The position numbers were made by a program, and so were the translations under genes. 64,000 nucleotides of DNA from an uncultured Pelagibacteraceae bacterium (GTDB lineage Bacteria > Pseudomonadota > Alphaproteobacteria > Pelagibacterales > Pelagibacteraceae). Positions 49,666 through 59,535 of this stretch are shown here, piece by piece (the first letter of the stretch is position 1; the number at the start of each line of letters is the position of its first letter). The stretch is taken from positions 1 through 64,000 of the forward strand of contig CACPOD010000006.1 in the NCBI GenBank assembly GCA_902635515.1, given 5' to 3'. The notes beneath the pieces were generated by a model. It worked only from the letters and a program-made list of their open reading frames with translations. It searched no databases and had not been told where the DNA came from.

Positions 49666-50631
49666 ATGAGTAATAAAAAAAAGATATTAATTATTCAAAA
49701 AGTCCACGAAAAAGGTATGGAATTAATAAATAACCATCCTAATTTTGATGTTGAAGTAACTGATGACACTTCAATAGAAAATTTAAAATCAAAATTAAAA
49801 GATTGCGATGGTGCATCAATAAGAATTGCAAAACTTCCTGGTGAAACCTTTGAAGAAGCAAAAAATTTAAAAATTATTTCAAGACATGGTGTAGGTTATG
49901 ACAATATCGATTTAAAAAAAGCTAAAGAAAAAGATATAAAAATAGCAATAACAGCTAATGCTAATGCTGTTACAGTTGCAGAACATGTAATGTTCGTTTT
50001 GTTAAATATTGCAAAAAGAAAAGACTTATTTGACAAAACAGTAAGAGATGGAAACTTTAAAGACAGAAATAAATTACCAAAAACAATAGAAGTTTGGAAA
50101 AAAAATTTTTTAATAATGGGGTTTGGAAGAATAGGAAAAGCTTTAATCAAAAGATGTCTAGGTTTCGAAATGAATGTATTTGTCTACGATCCATTTGTAG
50201 ACAAAGATAAAATTGAAGAATTAGGTGGAAAAAAAGTAGATGATCTAGCTGAAGCAGTAAAAACTATGGATGTTATTTCGCTCCATATGCCTTTAACGGA
50301 TAAAACTGAAAATTTAATTAATTATGATTTATTAAAAACAATGAAAAAGACTTGCATTATCATTAATGCAGCAAGAGGTGGAATTATTCATGAAGAAGAT
50401 CTTGATAAAGCGCTCAATGAAAATTTAATTTTTGGAGCTGGTATTGATGTTTTTAAAAAAGAACCACCTGATGATAATAATCCACTTCTCAAAAATGAAA
50501 AAGTTTACTTAAGTCCACATACTGCAGCTTTTACCGATGAATGTATGACAAGAATGGGTAAAGAGACAATTCAAAATATTATTGATTTTTTTGAGGAAAA
50601 GTTAGAAAAATCTAAAATTGTAAAACTTTAA
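49666..50631 (+). CDS. D-3-phosphoglycerate dehydrogenase-like 2-hydroxyacid dehydrogenase
   Basis: ISRHGVGYDNIDLKKA, LIMGFGRIGKALIKR, NAARGGIIHEEDL, LSPHTAAFTDE. Confidence 0.9.
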   Translation: MSNKKKILIIQKVHEKGMELINNHPNFDVEVTDDTSIENLKSKLKDCDGASIRIAKLPGETFEEAKNLKIISRHGVGYDNIDLKKAKEKDIKIAITANANAVTVAEHVMFVLLNIAKRKDLFDKTVRDGNFKDRNKLPKTIEVWKKNFLIMGFGRIGKALIKRCLGFEMNVFVYDPFVDKDKIEELGGKKVDDLAEAVKTMDVISLHMPLTDKTENLINYDLLKTMKKTCIIINAARGGIIHEEDLDKALNENLIFGAGIDVFKKEPPDDNNPLLKNEKVYLSPHTAAFTDECMTRMGKETIQNIIDFFEEKLEKSKIVKL

Positions 50632-50632
50632 T

Positions 50633-51133
50633 ATGAAAATTAATTTCAAAAATTTTGGATTTTTAGAATTTTTAGTATCAGCATCTGCAATCTTTGTAGT
50701 TGGTATGTTAATTTGGACAGCAAGTACAAGACCAGCTGTTGAAGCTAAAGCTAATTTAGTAAAAGAAAATCACAACAAAGTCGTTGATCTAATTAATGAT
50801 GAAATTAACAAATGTGGTAATAACGATGAAGGTAAATTCACTGTTTGGGGTGATCCATGTAATGGTGAATGGATAGCTGATAAAGTTGTTAATTATATAA
50901 ATGAAAATTTAAAAATAGAAAATCCATTTTCTAACGACTCAAAAGTAAAAACTGATCCTGATCCTAGAATAAAAGCTGAAGGTAAAGCTGGTCAATCGGT
51001 TGAGATGGGGGTGATCTTTGTTATGTCCTCAAATTTTTTGCCTGATCCTGGTTCTGAATGGATTGTTGGTACTTGTTTCAAATCTCCTTGTGTTGCAGCA
51101 GGAAATAACGAACTTACTTCTATTTATAGATAA
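50633..51133 (+). CDS. membrane-anchored hypothetical protein, pilin-like N-terminus
   Basis: FGFLEFLVSASAIFVVGMLIWTA single N-terminal TM followed by helix and Cys-containing C-terminal domain. Confidence 0.5.
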   Translation: MKINFKNFGFLEFLVSASAIFVVGMLIWTASTRPAVEAKANLVKENHNKVVDLINDEINKCGNNDEGKFTVWGDPCNGEWIADKVVNYINENLKIENPFSNDSKVKTDPDPRIKAEGKAGQSVEMGVIFVMSSNFLPDPGSEWIVGTCFKSPCVAAGNNELTSIYR

Positions 51134-52036
51134 TTAATTTTTATAGATCTCTATATTACTTTTGTTTAAGGTTTCGGTTAAATATTTATAACCAATCTTT
51201 GCATATTCAAAAGGATTTGCTTTTGCTGGGTCTTGCTCAGCTTCAACTACCAACCAACCTGAATAATTTTTTTCTTTTAATACATCAAATAATGTTTTGT
51301 AATCAATACAACCATCTCCAGGTACCGTAAAAGCACCTTCTAAAAATGCGCCTCTAAAACTTAAATCTTCTTTTAATGATTTGTCTAAAACATTTTTTCT
51401 AATATCCTTACAATGAATATGAATAACTCTATCACCAAAATTTTTTAATATTTTAAGAGAGTTGCCTTGAGCAAAAAGCATATGACCAGTGTCTAAAGTA
51501 AGTTTTACGCTATCATCAGTGTTTTCTAGCAATCTTATAGTGTCTTCCTCGGTTTCTATAACTGTCCCCATGTGATGATGGTAAGCAAGAGGCATTTCTT
51601 GATCTTCTAAATATTTTGCCATCTCTGAAATTTTTGCATAGTATTCTTTGGCTTCATCAAGACTCATTTTTGGCCTTGTAGAAAGTTTTCTATTTGGGTC
51701 TCCTTGAATTGAACCTGAGACTTCTGCAAAAACCATGCAGGGAGAGTTACAATCTTTGAACAATTTTAGCTGAGCTTGTATTAAATTTTTTTCCTCATTA
51801 ACTGTGTTTTTTCTTAAATTTGCACCATACCAACCTGAACAAAGATTTAAGCTAAACTCTTTTAATTTAGGAATTAATTCTTCAGAGTTTTTAGGAAATT
51901 TACCTCCAGACTCAATTCCAATAAATCCTGCTTGACTAGCTTCTGATAAGCATTGTTCCAAAGAAGTATCGCCCCCAAGTTCTGGCATGTCATCATTGCT
52001 CCATGCTATTGGTGCTATTCCTAATTTTACTGACAT
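51134..52036 (-). CDS. iolE: inosose dehydratase (IolE)-like TIM-barrel protein
   Basis: LGIAPIAWSNDDMPELGGDTSLEQCLSEASQAGFIGIESGGKFP, YHHHMGTVIETEEDTIRLL, LTLDTGHMLFAQG, HIHCKDI. Confidence 0.88.
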   Translation of the reverse strand: MSVKLGIAPIAWSNDDMPELGGDTSLEQCLSEASQAGFIGIESGGKFPKNSEELIPKLKEFSLNLCSGWYGANLRKNTVNEEKNLIQAQLKLFKDCNSPCMVFAEVSGSIQGDPNRKLSTRPKMSLDEAKEYYAKISEMAKYLEDQEMPLAYHHHMGTVIETEEDTIRLLENTDDSVKLTLDTGHMLFAQGNSLKILKNFGDRVIHIHCKDIRKNVLDKSLKEDLSFRGAFLEGAFTVPGDGCIDYKTLFDVLKEKNYSGWLVVEAEQDPAKANPFEYAKIGYKYLTETLNKSNIEIYKN

Positions 52037-52064
52037 AAATATTTTTTTTGCTAAGATATATTCA

Positions 52065-53213
52065 ATGTTTAAATCAAATAAAACTAAAAAATTAAGTTTA
52101 GGAATTGTTGGTGGTGGTCCTGGATCCTGGATTGGTCATGTTCATAGAATTTCATCTAGATTTGATGATCAGTACGAAATAGTAGCTGGTGTTTTTTCTA
52201 GAAATGTAAAAATTTCTACTAAGTTTGGAAAGAGCATAGGTATTTCACCTGACAGATGTTACTCAAATTATAAAGAAATGGCTGAAAAAGAATCTGAGAG
52301 AAAAGATGGAATTAATGTAGTTGCTATAATGACACCTCCATCAAGTCATCAAATTATTGCTGAAAAATTTATTTCAAAAAATGTAAATATAATTTCTGAT
52401 AAACCTTTCGCTGGAAATTTAGAACAAGCGAAAAAACTTTTCAAATCAATTAAAAAAAATAAAAAAATTAAATATGCTCTTACACATAACTACTCAGCTT
52501 ATCCAATGGTTAGACAGGCAAAAATTCTTGTTGAGAGAGGTAAGATAGGAAAAGTAAGAATGATAAATGTTGAGTATGTTCAGGATTGGTCTGATGGATC
52601 ATCTATCAATAGCAGAAATGCAAAAAAGAAATTTAAGTGGAAACTTGATAAAAATATTGTTGGTTCCTCAGCTGTGTTAAATGAAATTGGATCTCATGCT
52701 TATCATTTAGCAATGTATGTATCTGGTTTGAAAGGAACAAATGTTTTTGCTGATATAAAGCAAATTTCTCCAAAGATAAAAATGGATGATAATGCTCAAG
52801 TTATGATTAATTTTACGAACGGTGCTAAAGGTATGTTTTGGACTAGCGTAATGTCTAGAGGAGGAGTTTATGGATTAAGAATAAGAGTCTATGGTGACAA
52901 AGGAAGTTTGGAATGGGTTCAAAATGATCCTGGATACTTAAAGTTAAATCCTTCCAAAGGTGCGGTAAAGCTTTTAGAAAGAGGTTTTCATAATGCAGAT
53001 TTTTCAAAGAATTTTTCTAGAATTAAATTTGGACATCCAGAAGGATATTTAGATGCGTTTGCAAATATATATAAAGAATTTGCACAATCGTTAAAAAGCA
53101 AGTCAAATAAGCGATATTTTTATCCTGATGAAGATGAAGGATTTGAAACTGCTAAATTTATTAATGCATGTAAGATTTCATCAAGAAGTAAAAAATGGGT
53201 AAAAATCAAATAA
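52065..53213 (+). CDS. Gfo/Idh/MocA family oxidoreductase
   Basis: LGIVGGGPGSWIGHVHRI, ISDKPFAGN; start trimmed to ATG at 52065 (MFKSNK). Confidence 0.9.
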   Translation: MFKSNKTKKLSLGIVGGGPGSWIGHVHRISSRFDDQYEIVAGVFSRNVKISTKFGKSIGISPDRCYSNYKEMAEKESERKDGINVVAIMTPPSSHQIIAEKFISKNVNIISDKPFAGNLEQAKKLFKSIKKNKKIKYALTHNYSAYPMVRQAKILVERGKIGKVRMINVEYVQDWSDGSSINSRNAKKKFKWKLDKNIVGSSAVLNEIGSHAYHLAMYVSGLKGTNVFADIKQISPKIKMDDNAQVMINFTNGAKGMFWTSVMSRGGVYGLRIRVYGDKGSLEWVQNDPGYLKLNPSKGAVKLLERGFHNADFSKNFSRIKFGHPEGYLDAFANIYKEFAQSLKSKSNKRYFYPDEDEGFETAKFINACKISSRSKKWVKIK

Positions 53214-54208
53214 ACGTAGCATTACTTGGTCTAGGTAGAATAGGTCAAATGCATGCTGAAAACTTAATAAATCATAAAAGTTTCAAATTAAAATATACTT
53301 TTGATATCAGCAAGAAGTTAGCAAAAAATATTTCAAGAAAATTTAATACAGTTGATATTAGTACCCCTGAAAAAGCTTTTAGAGATAAGAATATAGATTT
53401 AATATTTATAGCATCTAGTACTTCTACTCATATTAAATTTATAAAAGAGGCAGCAAAACATAAAAAAGTAATCTTTTGTGAAAAACCTTTAGATTTAAAC
53501 ATTGATAAGGTTAATAAATGTTCAAAAAAGATCAAGAAGTATAAACCTAAAATTCAATTAGGTTTTAACAGAAGGTACGACCCAGGGCATAGTTCAATAA
53601 AACAAGAATTAAGAAAAGGAAAAATTGGAAAACTAGAAAAAATAATTATCACCAGCCGGGATCCTGCCCCACCTTCATTAAATTATTTAAAAGTATCCGG
53701 TGGCATATTTAAAGACATGATGATTCATGACTTTGATTTATTAAGATTTTATTTGGAAAAAGATGAGATAGAAAATATTTTTACTACAGCTAGTAATATT
53801 TCAGATAAAAGATTTGATAAAATTAAAGATTATGAATTAGCTTCATGTCTTTTGAAATCAAAACAAGGTGTGCAGTGTATAATTACAAATTCTAGACACT
53901 GTAGCTTTGGCTACGATCAAAGAGTAGAGTTATTTGGTTCAAAAGGAATGTTGATATCTGGAAATAAAAGTGAGAATGAAACAGAGATTTTTACAAAAAA
54001 CAACACATCACAGAAAAAACCACTTTTAAATTTTTTTATAGATAGATATGTTGATGCATACAGGCTTCAACTTGATGAATTAGCTTTATATTCAAGAAAA
54101 AAAAAGTCCCCAATTTCAAGTTTTGAGGATGGAAGAAGAGCTTTGATTATTGCTAACGCCGCTTCACAGTCCTTAAAACAAAGAAAACAAATAAAAATTA
54201 AGTTTTAA
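53195..54208 (+). CDS. iolG: Gfo/Idh/MocA oxidoreductase, inositol 2-dehydrogenase-like
   Basis: VALLGLGRIGQMHAENL, FCEKPLDLN, LGFNRRYDPG, FKDMMIHDFDLLRF typical of IolG-type enzymes. Confidence 0.75.
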   Translation: MGKNQINVALLGLGRIGQMHAENLINHKSFKLKYTFDISKKLAKNISRKFNTVDISTPEKAFRDKNIDLIFIASSTSTHIKFIKEAAKHKKVIFCEKPLDLNIDKVNKCSKKIKKYKPKIQLGFNRRYDPGHSSIKQELRKGKIGKLEKIIITSRDPAPPSLNYLKVSGGIFKDMMIHDFDLLRFYLEKDEIENIFTTASNISDKRFDKIKDYELASCLLKSKQGVQCIITNSRHCSFGYDQRVELFGSKGMLISGNKSENETEIFTKNNTSQKKPLLNFFIDRYVDAYRLQLDELALYSRKKKSPISSFEDGRRALIIANAASQSLKQRKQIKIKF

Positions 54209-54231
54209 TTCTAAATTATAATTATTCTAAG

Positions 54232-54254
54232 ATATGTATATTTTCTATACATAT
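54232..54254. promoter_or_regulatory. candidate operator site 4 (perfect 9-5-9 inverted repeat)
   Basis: ATATGTATA-TTTTC-TATACATAT, perfect arms, upstream of the SBP gene at 54342. Confidence 0.6.
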
Positions 54255-54341
54255 TGTCCATGACACCTTTACAACCTACTTTTTTTTATGTTAACGTCCG
54301 CGCATAAAAAGTTAACTTTTATTTAAACGAGAGGGAAATAA

Positions 54342-55265
54342 ATGAAAACATTATATAAATCATTATTAGCTTTTGTTGCTTGGGTTATGCTTTCAGTGTC
54401 TGCTTTAGCGGTAGACGTGATCGTTGTATCTCACGGACAAGCTAACGACCCGTTTTGGTCTGTTGCTAAGAATGGTGTAGATAAAGGATGTGCAGATATG
54501 GGAATATCTTGCAAGTACACTGCACCTGCTACTTTCGACATGGTTGAAATGGCTAAATTAATTGACAACGCAGTTTCACAAAAACCAAAAGGTATTGTGA
54601 TTACTCTTCCAGATGCTGCTGCTTTAGGAAAATCTGTTAAAGCTGCTATCGCTGCTGGTATTCCAGTAATTTCAATGAACTCTGGTTCAGATGACTTTGC
54701 TTCTCTAGGTATCAGTGCTCACGTTGGACAAACTGAGTTTGAAGCTGGTGTAGGTGGCGGACAAAAAATGAAAGCTGCTGGTGGTAAAAAAGCACTATGT
54801 GTTAACCACGAAGTTGGAAACGTTGCGCTAGACAGAAGATGTGCTGGATTCAAAAAAGGTTTTGGTGGATCTGTTGACATCTTAGGAACTTCTAATGACC
54901 CAACAGAAATACAAAAAGCTGTTGCTGCTAAATTAGGTGGTGGATATGACACTATCCTAACTTTAGGTGCTGGTCTTGCAGGTGAAGCTGCTCTTAAAGC
55001 TTTAGAAGCTGCAGGAAAAGTTGGTTCTGTTAAACTTGGTACATTCGATATGTCACCAGGAATGTTAAAAGCTGCTGCTGCAGGTAAAGTAGAGTTTTTA
55101 ATTGACCAACAACAATACCTACAAGGTTACTTACCAATAGCAATTTTTGGTCAGTACATGAGATATGGAACTATGCCAGCTGGAGTAGTTATGACTGGTC
55201 CTGGTTTCGTAACTCCTGACAATGCTGCTAAAGTAATTAAGTGGGCAGCTCAAGGTTACAGATAA
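54342..55265 (+). CDS. sugar/inositol ABC transporter substrate-binding protein (periplasmic-binding family 2)
   Basis: Signal peptide, VSHGQANDPFWSVAKNGVDKGCADMGI, AAIAAGIPVISMNSG. Confidence 0.9.
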   Translation: MKTLYKSLLAFVAWVMLSVSALAVDVIVVSHGQANDPFWSVAKNGVDKGCADMGISCKYTAPATFDMVEMAKLIDNAVSQKPKGIVITLPDAAALGKSVKAAIAAGIPVISMNSGSDDFASLGISAHVGQTEFEAGVGGGQKMKAAGGKKALCVNHEVGNVALDRRCAGFKKGFGGSVDILGTSNDPTEIQKAVAAKLGGGYDTILTLGAGLAGEAALKALEAAGKVGSVKLGTFDMSPGMLKAAAAGKVEFLIDQQQYLQGYLPIAIFGQYMRYGTMPAGVVMTGPGFVTPDNAAKVIKWAAQGYR

Positions 55266-55275
55266 AAAATACTTT

Positions 55276-55310
55276 AAAAGGCCTAGCTAACTTTTAGTTA
55301 GGCCTTTTTT
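55276..55310 (+). terminator. terminator/attenuator-like hairpin between SBP and permease genes
   Basis: AAAAGGCCTAGCTAA-ctt-TTAGTTAGGCCTTTT, 15 bp with one G.U, followed by T-run. Confidence 0.8.
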
Positions 55311-55331
55311 CTAAACAAAATTCAAAACAAA

Positions 55332-56459
55332 ATGTCTGACAAAGCAAAAAGTATCGCATCCAAAAAAACTTCAGGTCAAGACGAAAGACTTAAAGAAGTA
55401 TCAAAACTAAGATTGCTTTTAAATAGACCTGAATTAGGTGCTGTTGGTGGTGCAATTTTAGTATTCATATTTTTTGGAATAGTTGCAGGTGACACTGGAA
55501 TGTTCAGTGCATATGGAACTCTTAACTTTTTAGATGTTTCTGCAAATTTAGGAATAATTGCAATTGCTGCTGCAATGCTAATGATTGGTGGTGAATTTGA
55601 TTTATCAATTGGTTCCATGATTGGTTTTGCAGGAATTTGTATAGCAATACCTGCAATTTATTGGGGTTGGCCTTTATGGGTAAGTATTATTTTTGCTTTT
55701 GCGATGGCGGTACTAGTTGGATACTTCAATGGTATCCTTGTTGTTAGAACTGGACTTCCATCTTTTATCGTAACTCTAGCAATGTTATTTATTTTAAGAG
55801 GAGCAACATTAGCAATCACAAGATTAATTACAGGAAGAACTCAAGTTCCTGGTTTAAGAGTTTTAATTGAGAATGATCCAATCGCTTGGATGTTTGCAAC
55901 TGATACATTCAAATGGTTGTTCACTTGGTTAGGTTCAATGAATTTAATCGCATTAAGAACTGATGGGACTCCATTAGCTACCGGTATTCCTCCTTCAGTA
56001 ATATGGTTTATTGCAGCTACACTTTTTGCGACATGGATATTGATGAAGACTAGATATGGTAACTGGATTTTTGCATCAGGAGGAGACAAGAACGGTGCAA
56101 CAAATGTTGGTGTGCCTGTTGGAAGAGTTAAAATAAGTTTATTTATTGGAACAGCAGTTGCAGCAACTATTTTTGCAACCATTCAAGTTTTAGATGCTGG
56201 TTCTGCAGATACTATGAGAGGAAATTTAAAAGAATTAGAAGCAATTGCAGCAGCAGTTGTTGGTGGTTGCTTATTAACCGGAGGGTATGGTTCTGCAATT
56301 GGTGCAGCTTTTGGTGCATTAATATTTGGAACTGTATCTATGGGAATATTTTACACAGATGTTGATACTGATTGGTTTAAAGTGTTTTTGGGAGCAATGA
56401 TGTTAATTGCTGTAGTGTTTAATAATTACATTAGAAAACGAGTAACAGAGACAAAATAA
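55332..56459 (+). CDS. ABC transporter permease (RbsC/IatP type)
   Basis: [34 protein letters not shown]. Confidence 0.92.
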   Translation: MSDKAKSIASKKTSGQDERLKEVSKLRLLLNRPELGAVGGAILVFIFFGIVAGDTGMFSAYGTLNFLDVSANLGIIAIAAAMLMIGGEFDLSIGSMIGFAGICIAIPAIYWGWPLWVSIIFAFAMAVLVGYFNGILVVRTGLPSFIVTLAMLFILRGATLAITRLITGRTQVPGLRVLIENDPIAWMFATDTFKWLFTWLGSMNLIALRTDGTPLATGIPPSVIWFIAATLFATWILMKTRYGNWIFASGGDKNGATNVGVPVGRVKISLFIGTAVAATIFATIQVLDAGSADTMRGNLKELEAIAAAVVGGCLLTGGYGSAIGAAFGALIFGTVSMGIFYTDVDTDWFKVFLGAMMLIAVVFNNYIRKRVTETK

Positions 56460-57253
56460 TGTCAGAAAATTTGATTGAGTTTAATAACATTAGTAAGTTT
56501 TTTGGGAAAGTAATTGCTCTTAAAGATGTCACTATGAAATTAAAAAAAGGTGAGATCATGTGTTTACTTGGGGATAATGGTGCTGGAAAATCTACTTTGA
56601 TTAAAACTTTAGCTGGTGTTCATAAACCTGATGAAGGTGAAATAGTAATCGAAGGTAAAAAAACTGTTTTTGACTCACCAAAAGATGCTTTGGATATGGG
56701 AATTGGAACGGTTTACCAAGACTTAGCTTTAGTTCCATTGATGAGTGTTACAAGAAACTTTTTTATGGGAAGAGAACCATTAAAGGGACCGCCATTTTTA
56801 AAAACTTTTGATATTGAAAAAGCAAACCAAATTGCTGCAGAGAGAATGGGTCAAATTGGAATTGACGTAAGAGATCCTTCGCAAGCTGTAGGAACAATGT
56901 CTGGTGGTGAAAGACAATGTTTAGCAATATCAAGAGCTATATATTTTGGTGCAAAAGTTTTAGTTTTAGATGAACCAACTTCTGCACTTGGTGTTCATCA
57001 AGCATCAATGGTTTTAAAATACATTGTAAAAGCGGCTTCACAAGGTTTAGCTGTAATTTTAATTACACATAACGTTCATCATGCATATCCAGTTGGAAAT
57101 AGTTTTACTGTTCTAAATAGAGGTAAAAGCTTAGGAACCTTTAATAAAAAAGATATTAGCCGAGAAGAGCTATTAGGAATGATGGCTGGTGGAGAAGAGC
57201 TAGATAAACTTGAAGTTGAATTAAAAGAGATGGATAGACTAAGTAAAAATTAG
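56459..57253 (+). CDS. ABC transporter ATP-binding protein, single-NBD sugar/inositol type
   Basis: [40 protein letters not shown]. Confidence 0.93.
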   Translation: MSENLIEFNNISKFFGKVIALKDVTMKLKKGEIMCLLGDNGAGKSTLIKTLAGVHKPDEGEIVIEGKKTVFDSPKDALDMGIGTVYQDLALVPLMSVTRNFFMGREPLKGPPFLKTFDIEKANQIAAERMGQIGIDVRDPSQAVGTMSGGERQCLAISRAIYFGAKVLVLDEPTSALGVHQASMVLKYIVKAASQGLAVILITHNVHHAYPVGNSFTVLNRGKSLGTFNKKDISREELLGMMAGGEELDKLEVELKEMDRLSKN

Positions 57254-57339
57254 TTAATCATTTTCAAAACATATTAATCCTAAATCATTTTTAACAAATG
57301 CGAATTTTGTTATAATTTAAATATAAAAAAGGAGGAATA

Positions 57340-57663
57340 ATGAAGTTTGTTGTACTAGGTAAATACTCAACTCAAGGTCTTGCTGGTTTCGTTAAGAACC
57401 CTTCAGATAATAGACAAGAAGCTGCAAAAAAAATAACTGAAGCTGCTGGTGGAAAACTTATAGAAATGATGACGCTAAGAGGAGCATATGATTTCATAGC
57501 TATTATTGAAGGATCAGATTTTGAAACTATGGCAGGTATGAAGATGTTAATGCAATCAACTGGCACAATTGAAGATATGAATATCATGGAAGCTGTTGAT
57601 TTTAACAAAGCTGCAGAAAAAGCTGCAAAAGCTGCATCTTCTTATCGACCAGTTGGAAAATAA
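57340..57663 (+). CDS. GYD domain protein
   Basis: LGKYSTQGLAGFVKNPSDNRQEAAKKITEAAGGKLIEMMTLRGAYDFIAIIEG; strong AGGAGG Shine-Dalgarno and TGTTATAAT upstream. Confidence 0.88.
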   Translation: MKFVVLGKYSTQGLAGFVKNPSDNRQEAAKKITEAAGGKLIEMMTLRGAYDFIAIIEGSDFETMAGMKMLMQSTGTIEDMNIMEAVDFNKAAEKAAKAASSYRPVGK

Positions 57664-57734
57664 AACTTTAATGAAAGGTTCTAAGACTAGAAGTTAGTAT
57701 TTTTTTTTATTAAGATAAAAATAATAAAAAAAAA

Positions 57735-58721
57735 ATGCTTATAGATAGTTTCGGTAGAACATTTCCATATATAAGACTTTCAATTACAGATGTTTGTAAT
57801 TTTAAGTGTGGGTATTGTTTACCTAATGGTTATCAAATCGATAAAAGTGACAATAGAAAATTTCTTCATCTTGATGAAATAAGACGTCTCGCAAAAGTTT
57901 TTTCAAAATTAGGTGTAAATAAAATAAGACTTACTGGTGGTGAACCAACAGTAAGAAATGATTTTTTTGAAATAATTAAAATTTTAAAACATGAAGCTGG
58001 AATAAAAAAAGTTGTAATTACCACAAACGGTTATCATTTAGACAAAAAAGCAAAGATGTTAGTAGATAGTGGGATAAATGGTATTAATATTAGCATTGAT
58101 AGTCTGGATAGAAATACATTCAAAAATGTTACAGGTCATGATCGATTACCAGAGATTTTAAAAGGAATTAATATCCTACAAGATTTAAATTTTGAAAATA
58201 TTAAAATTAATGCAGTTCTTTTAAATGGAATAAATGCATCAGAAAAAGATTTTGAGTCTTGGGGAGAATTTATAAAAAAGAACAAAGTTGATTTTCGATA
58301 TATAGAACTAATGCAAACAGGAGATAACCTAGATTATTTTAAAAAATATCATGTATCCTCAAAAATTTTTAAAGAATACTTAAATAAAAATAATTGGATT
58401 TATCAAACCTTAGGTAAAGATGCTGGGCCGTCTCTAAATTATATCAATCCAGAATACAAAGGGAAATTTGGAATTATAGCGCCCTACTCTAAAGATTTTT
58501 GTAGAAGCTGTAACAGATTAAGAATTACATCAAGAGGAGATCTTAGATTATGCCTATTTGGAAATACTGGAATAAGTATAAGACATTTATTACAAAAAGA
58601 TGATCAAATTGAAGAATTACAAGATCTTATAATAGGTCAAATGAAATTTAAAAAAGAATCTCATCATTTGGAACTGGGCGAAACTGGATTAACTAAAAAT
58701 TTATCTACTACGGGTGGCTAA
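57735..58721 (+). CDS. moaA: GTP 3',8-cyclase MoaA
   Basis: CNFKCGYC radical SAM, LTGGEPTVR, CRSCNRLRITSRGDLRLCLF, C-terminal GG. Confidence 0.96.
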   Translation: MLIDSFGRTFPYIRLSITDVCNFKCGYCLPNGYQIDKSDNRKFLHLDEIRRLAKVFSKLGVNKIRLTGGEPTVRNDFFEIIKILKHEAGIKKVVITTNGYHLDKKAKMLVDSGINGINISIDSLDRNTFKNVTGHDRLPEILKGINILQDLNFENIKINAVLLNGINASEKDFESWGEFIKKNKVDFRYIELMQTGDNLDYFKKYHVSSKIFKEYLNKNNWIYQTLGKDAGPSLNYINPEYKGKFGIIAPYSKDFCRSCNRLRITSRGDLRLCLFGNTGISIRHLLQKDDQIEELQDLIIGQMKFKKESHHLELGETGLTKNLSTTGG

Positions 58722-59266
58722 TGTCAAAATTAAAAATTATAAATCAAGAAGAACTTAAAGATTGGGCGAAAGAAATATTTCAAAAAAACTCTTTCAATAT
58801 GGTTGATGTTTCTTCAAAAAAAGAAACTTTTAGAAGAGCACTTGCATCAGGTAAAATTTATGTTGGAAAAGAGGTTTTTGATCTAATTAAAAATAAGAAG
58901 ATGCCTAAAGGAGATCCTATTACTTTAGCTGAGGTATCAGCTGTGTTGGGTGTAAAAAAAACAAGTGAACTTATTCCTCTATGTCACCCACTTCCAATTG
59001 ACCATACGGCTACTAAAATAATTATGAATGAATTAGACAGTTCATTAGAAGTTTTTTGCGTAGTTTCTGCAGTAGCAAAAACAGGTGTTGAAATGGAAGC
59101 TATAATGGGTGTTAACTCTGCCTTAATCACAATTTATGATTTAAGCAAAATAGTAAATCCACATCTTAAAATTGATAACGTAAAATTATTAATTAAAGAA
59201 GGTGGAAAAAGTGGATTATGGAAAAACCCTGATGGTCTTCCAGATTTTTTAAAAAATATTTTTTAA
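58721..59266 (+). CDS. moaC: cyclic pyranopterin monophosphate synthase MoaC
   Basis: MVDVSSKKETFRRALASG, LIPLCHPLPI, GVEMEAIMGVNSALITIYD. Confidence 0.95.
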   Translation: MSKLKIINQEELKDWAKEIFQKNSFNMVDVSSKKETFRRALASGKIYVGKEVFDLIKNKKMPKGDPITLAEVSAVLGVKKTSELIPLCHPLPIDHTATKIIMNELDSSLEVFCVVSAVAKTGVEMEAIMGVNSALITIYDLSKIVNPHLKIDNVKLLIKEGGKSGLWKNPDGLPDFLKNIF

Positions 59267-59535
59267 TGAAAATATCAGTTGAACTATTTGGCGCAGCTAG
59301 AGAATTTAGTACTAAATCCCATTTAGACTTTGAATTAATTGAAAATTCCTCAATAAAAGATCTTAGAAACCAAATGATAGAGTTTATTGATATAAATTTT
59401 AAAGGAAATGAAACTTTTAAAAAAATTATTAAATCATCAGCTTTTTGTTCGTCTGATGATAAAATTGTCTCAGACAATTATAAAATAGTTAAAAAACAAA
59501 ACTTTAGCATTATACCTCCAATAGGAGGCGGTTAA
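59266..59535 (+). CDS. moaD: molybdopterin synthase small subunit MoaD
   Basis: Ubiquitin-fold size, LFGAAREF, C-terminal PPIGGG. Confidence 0.93.
   Translation: MKISVELFGAAREFSTKSHLDFELIENSSIKDLRNQMIEFIDINFKGNETFKKIIKSSAFCSSDDKIVSDNYKIVKKQNFSIIPPIGGG

Noticed and set aside
54288-54317. GTTAAC ... GTTAAC repeat in the SBP 5' UTR
   Set aside because: Two self-palindromic hexamers separated by about 15 nt in AT-rich leader DNA; too weak to call a riboswitch or operator.
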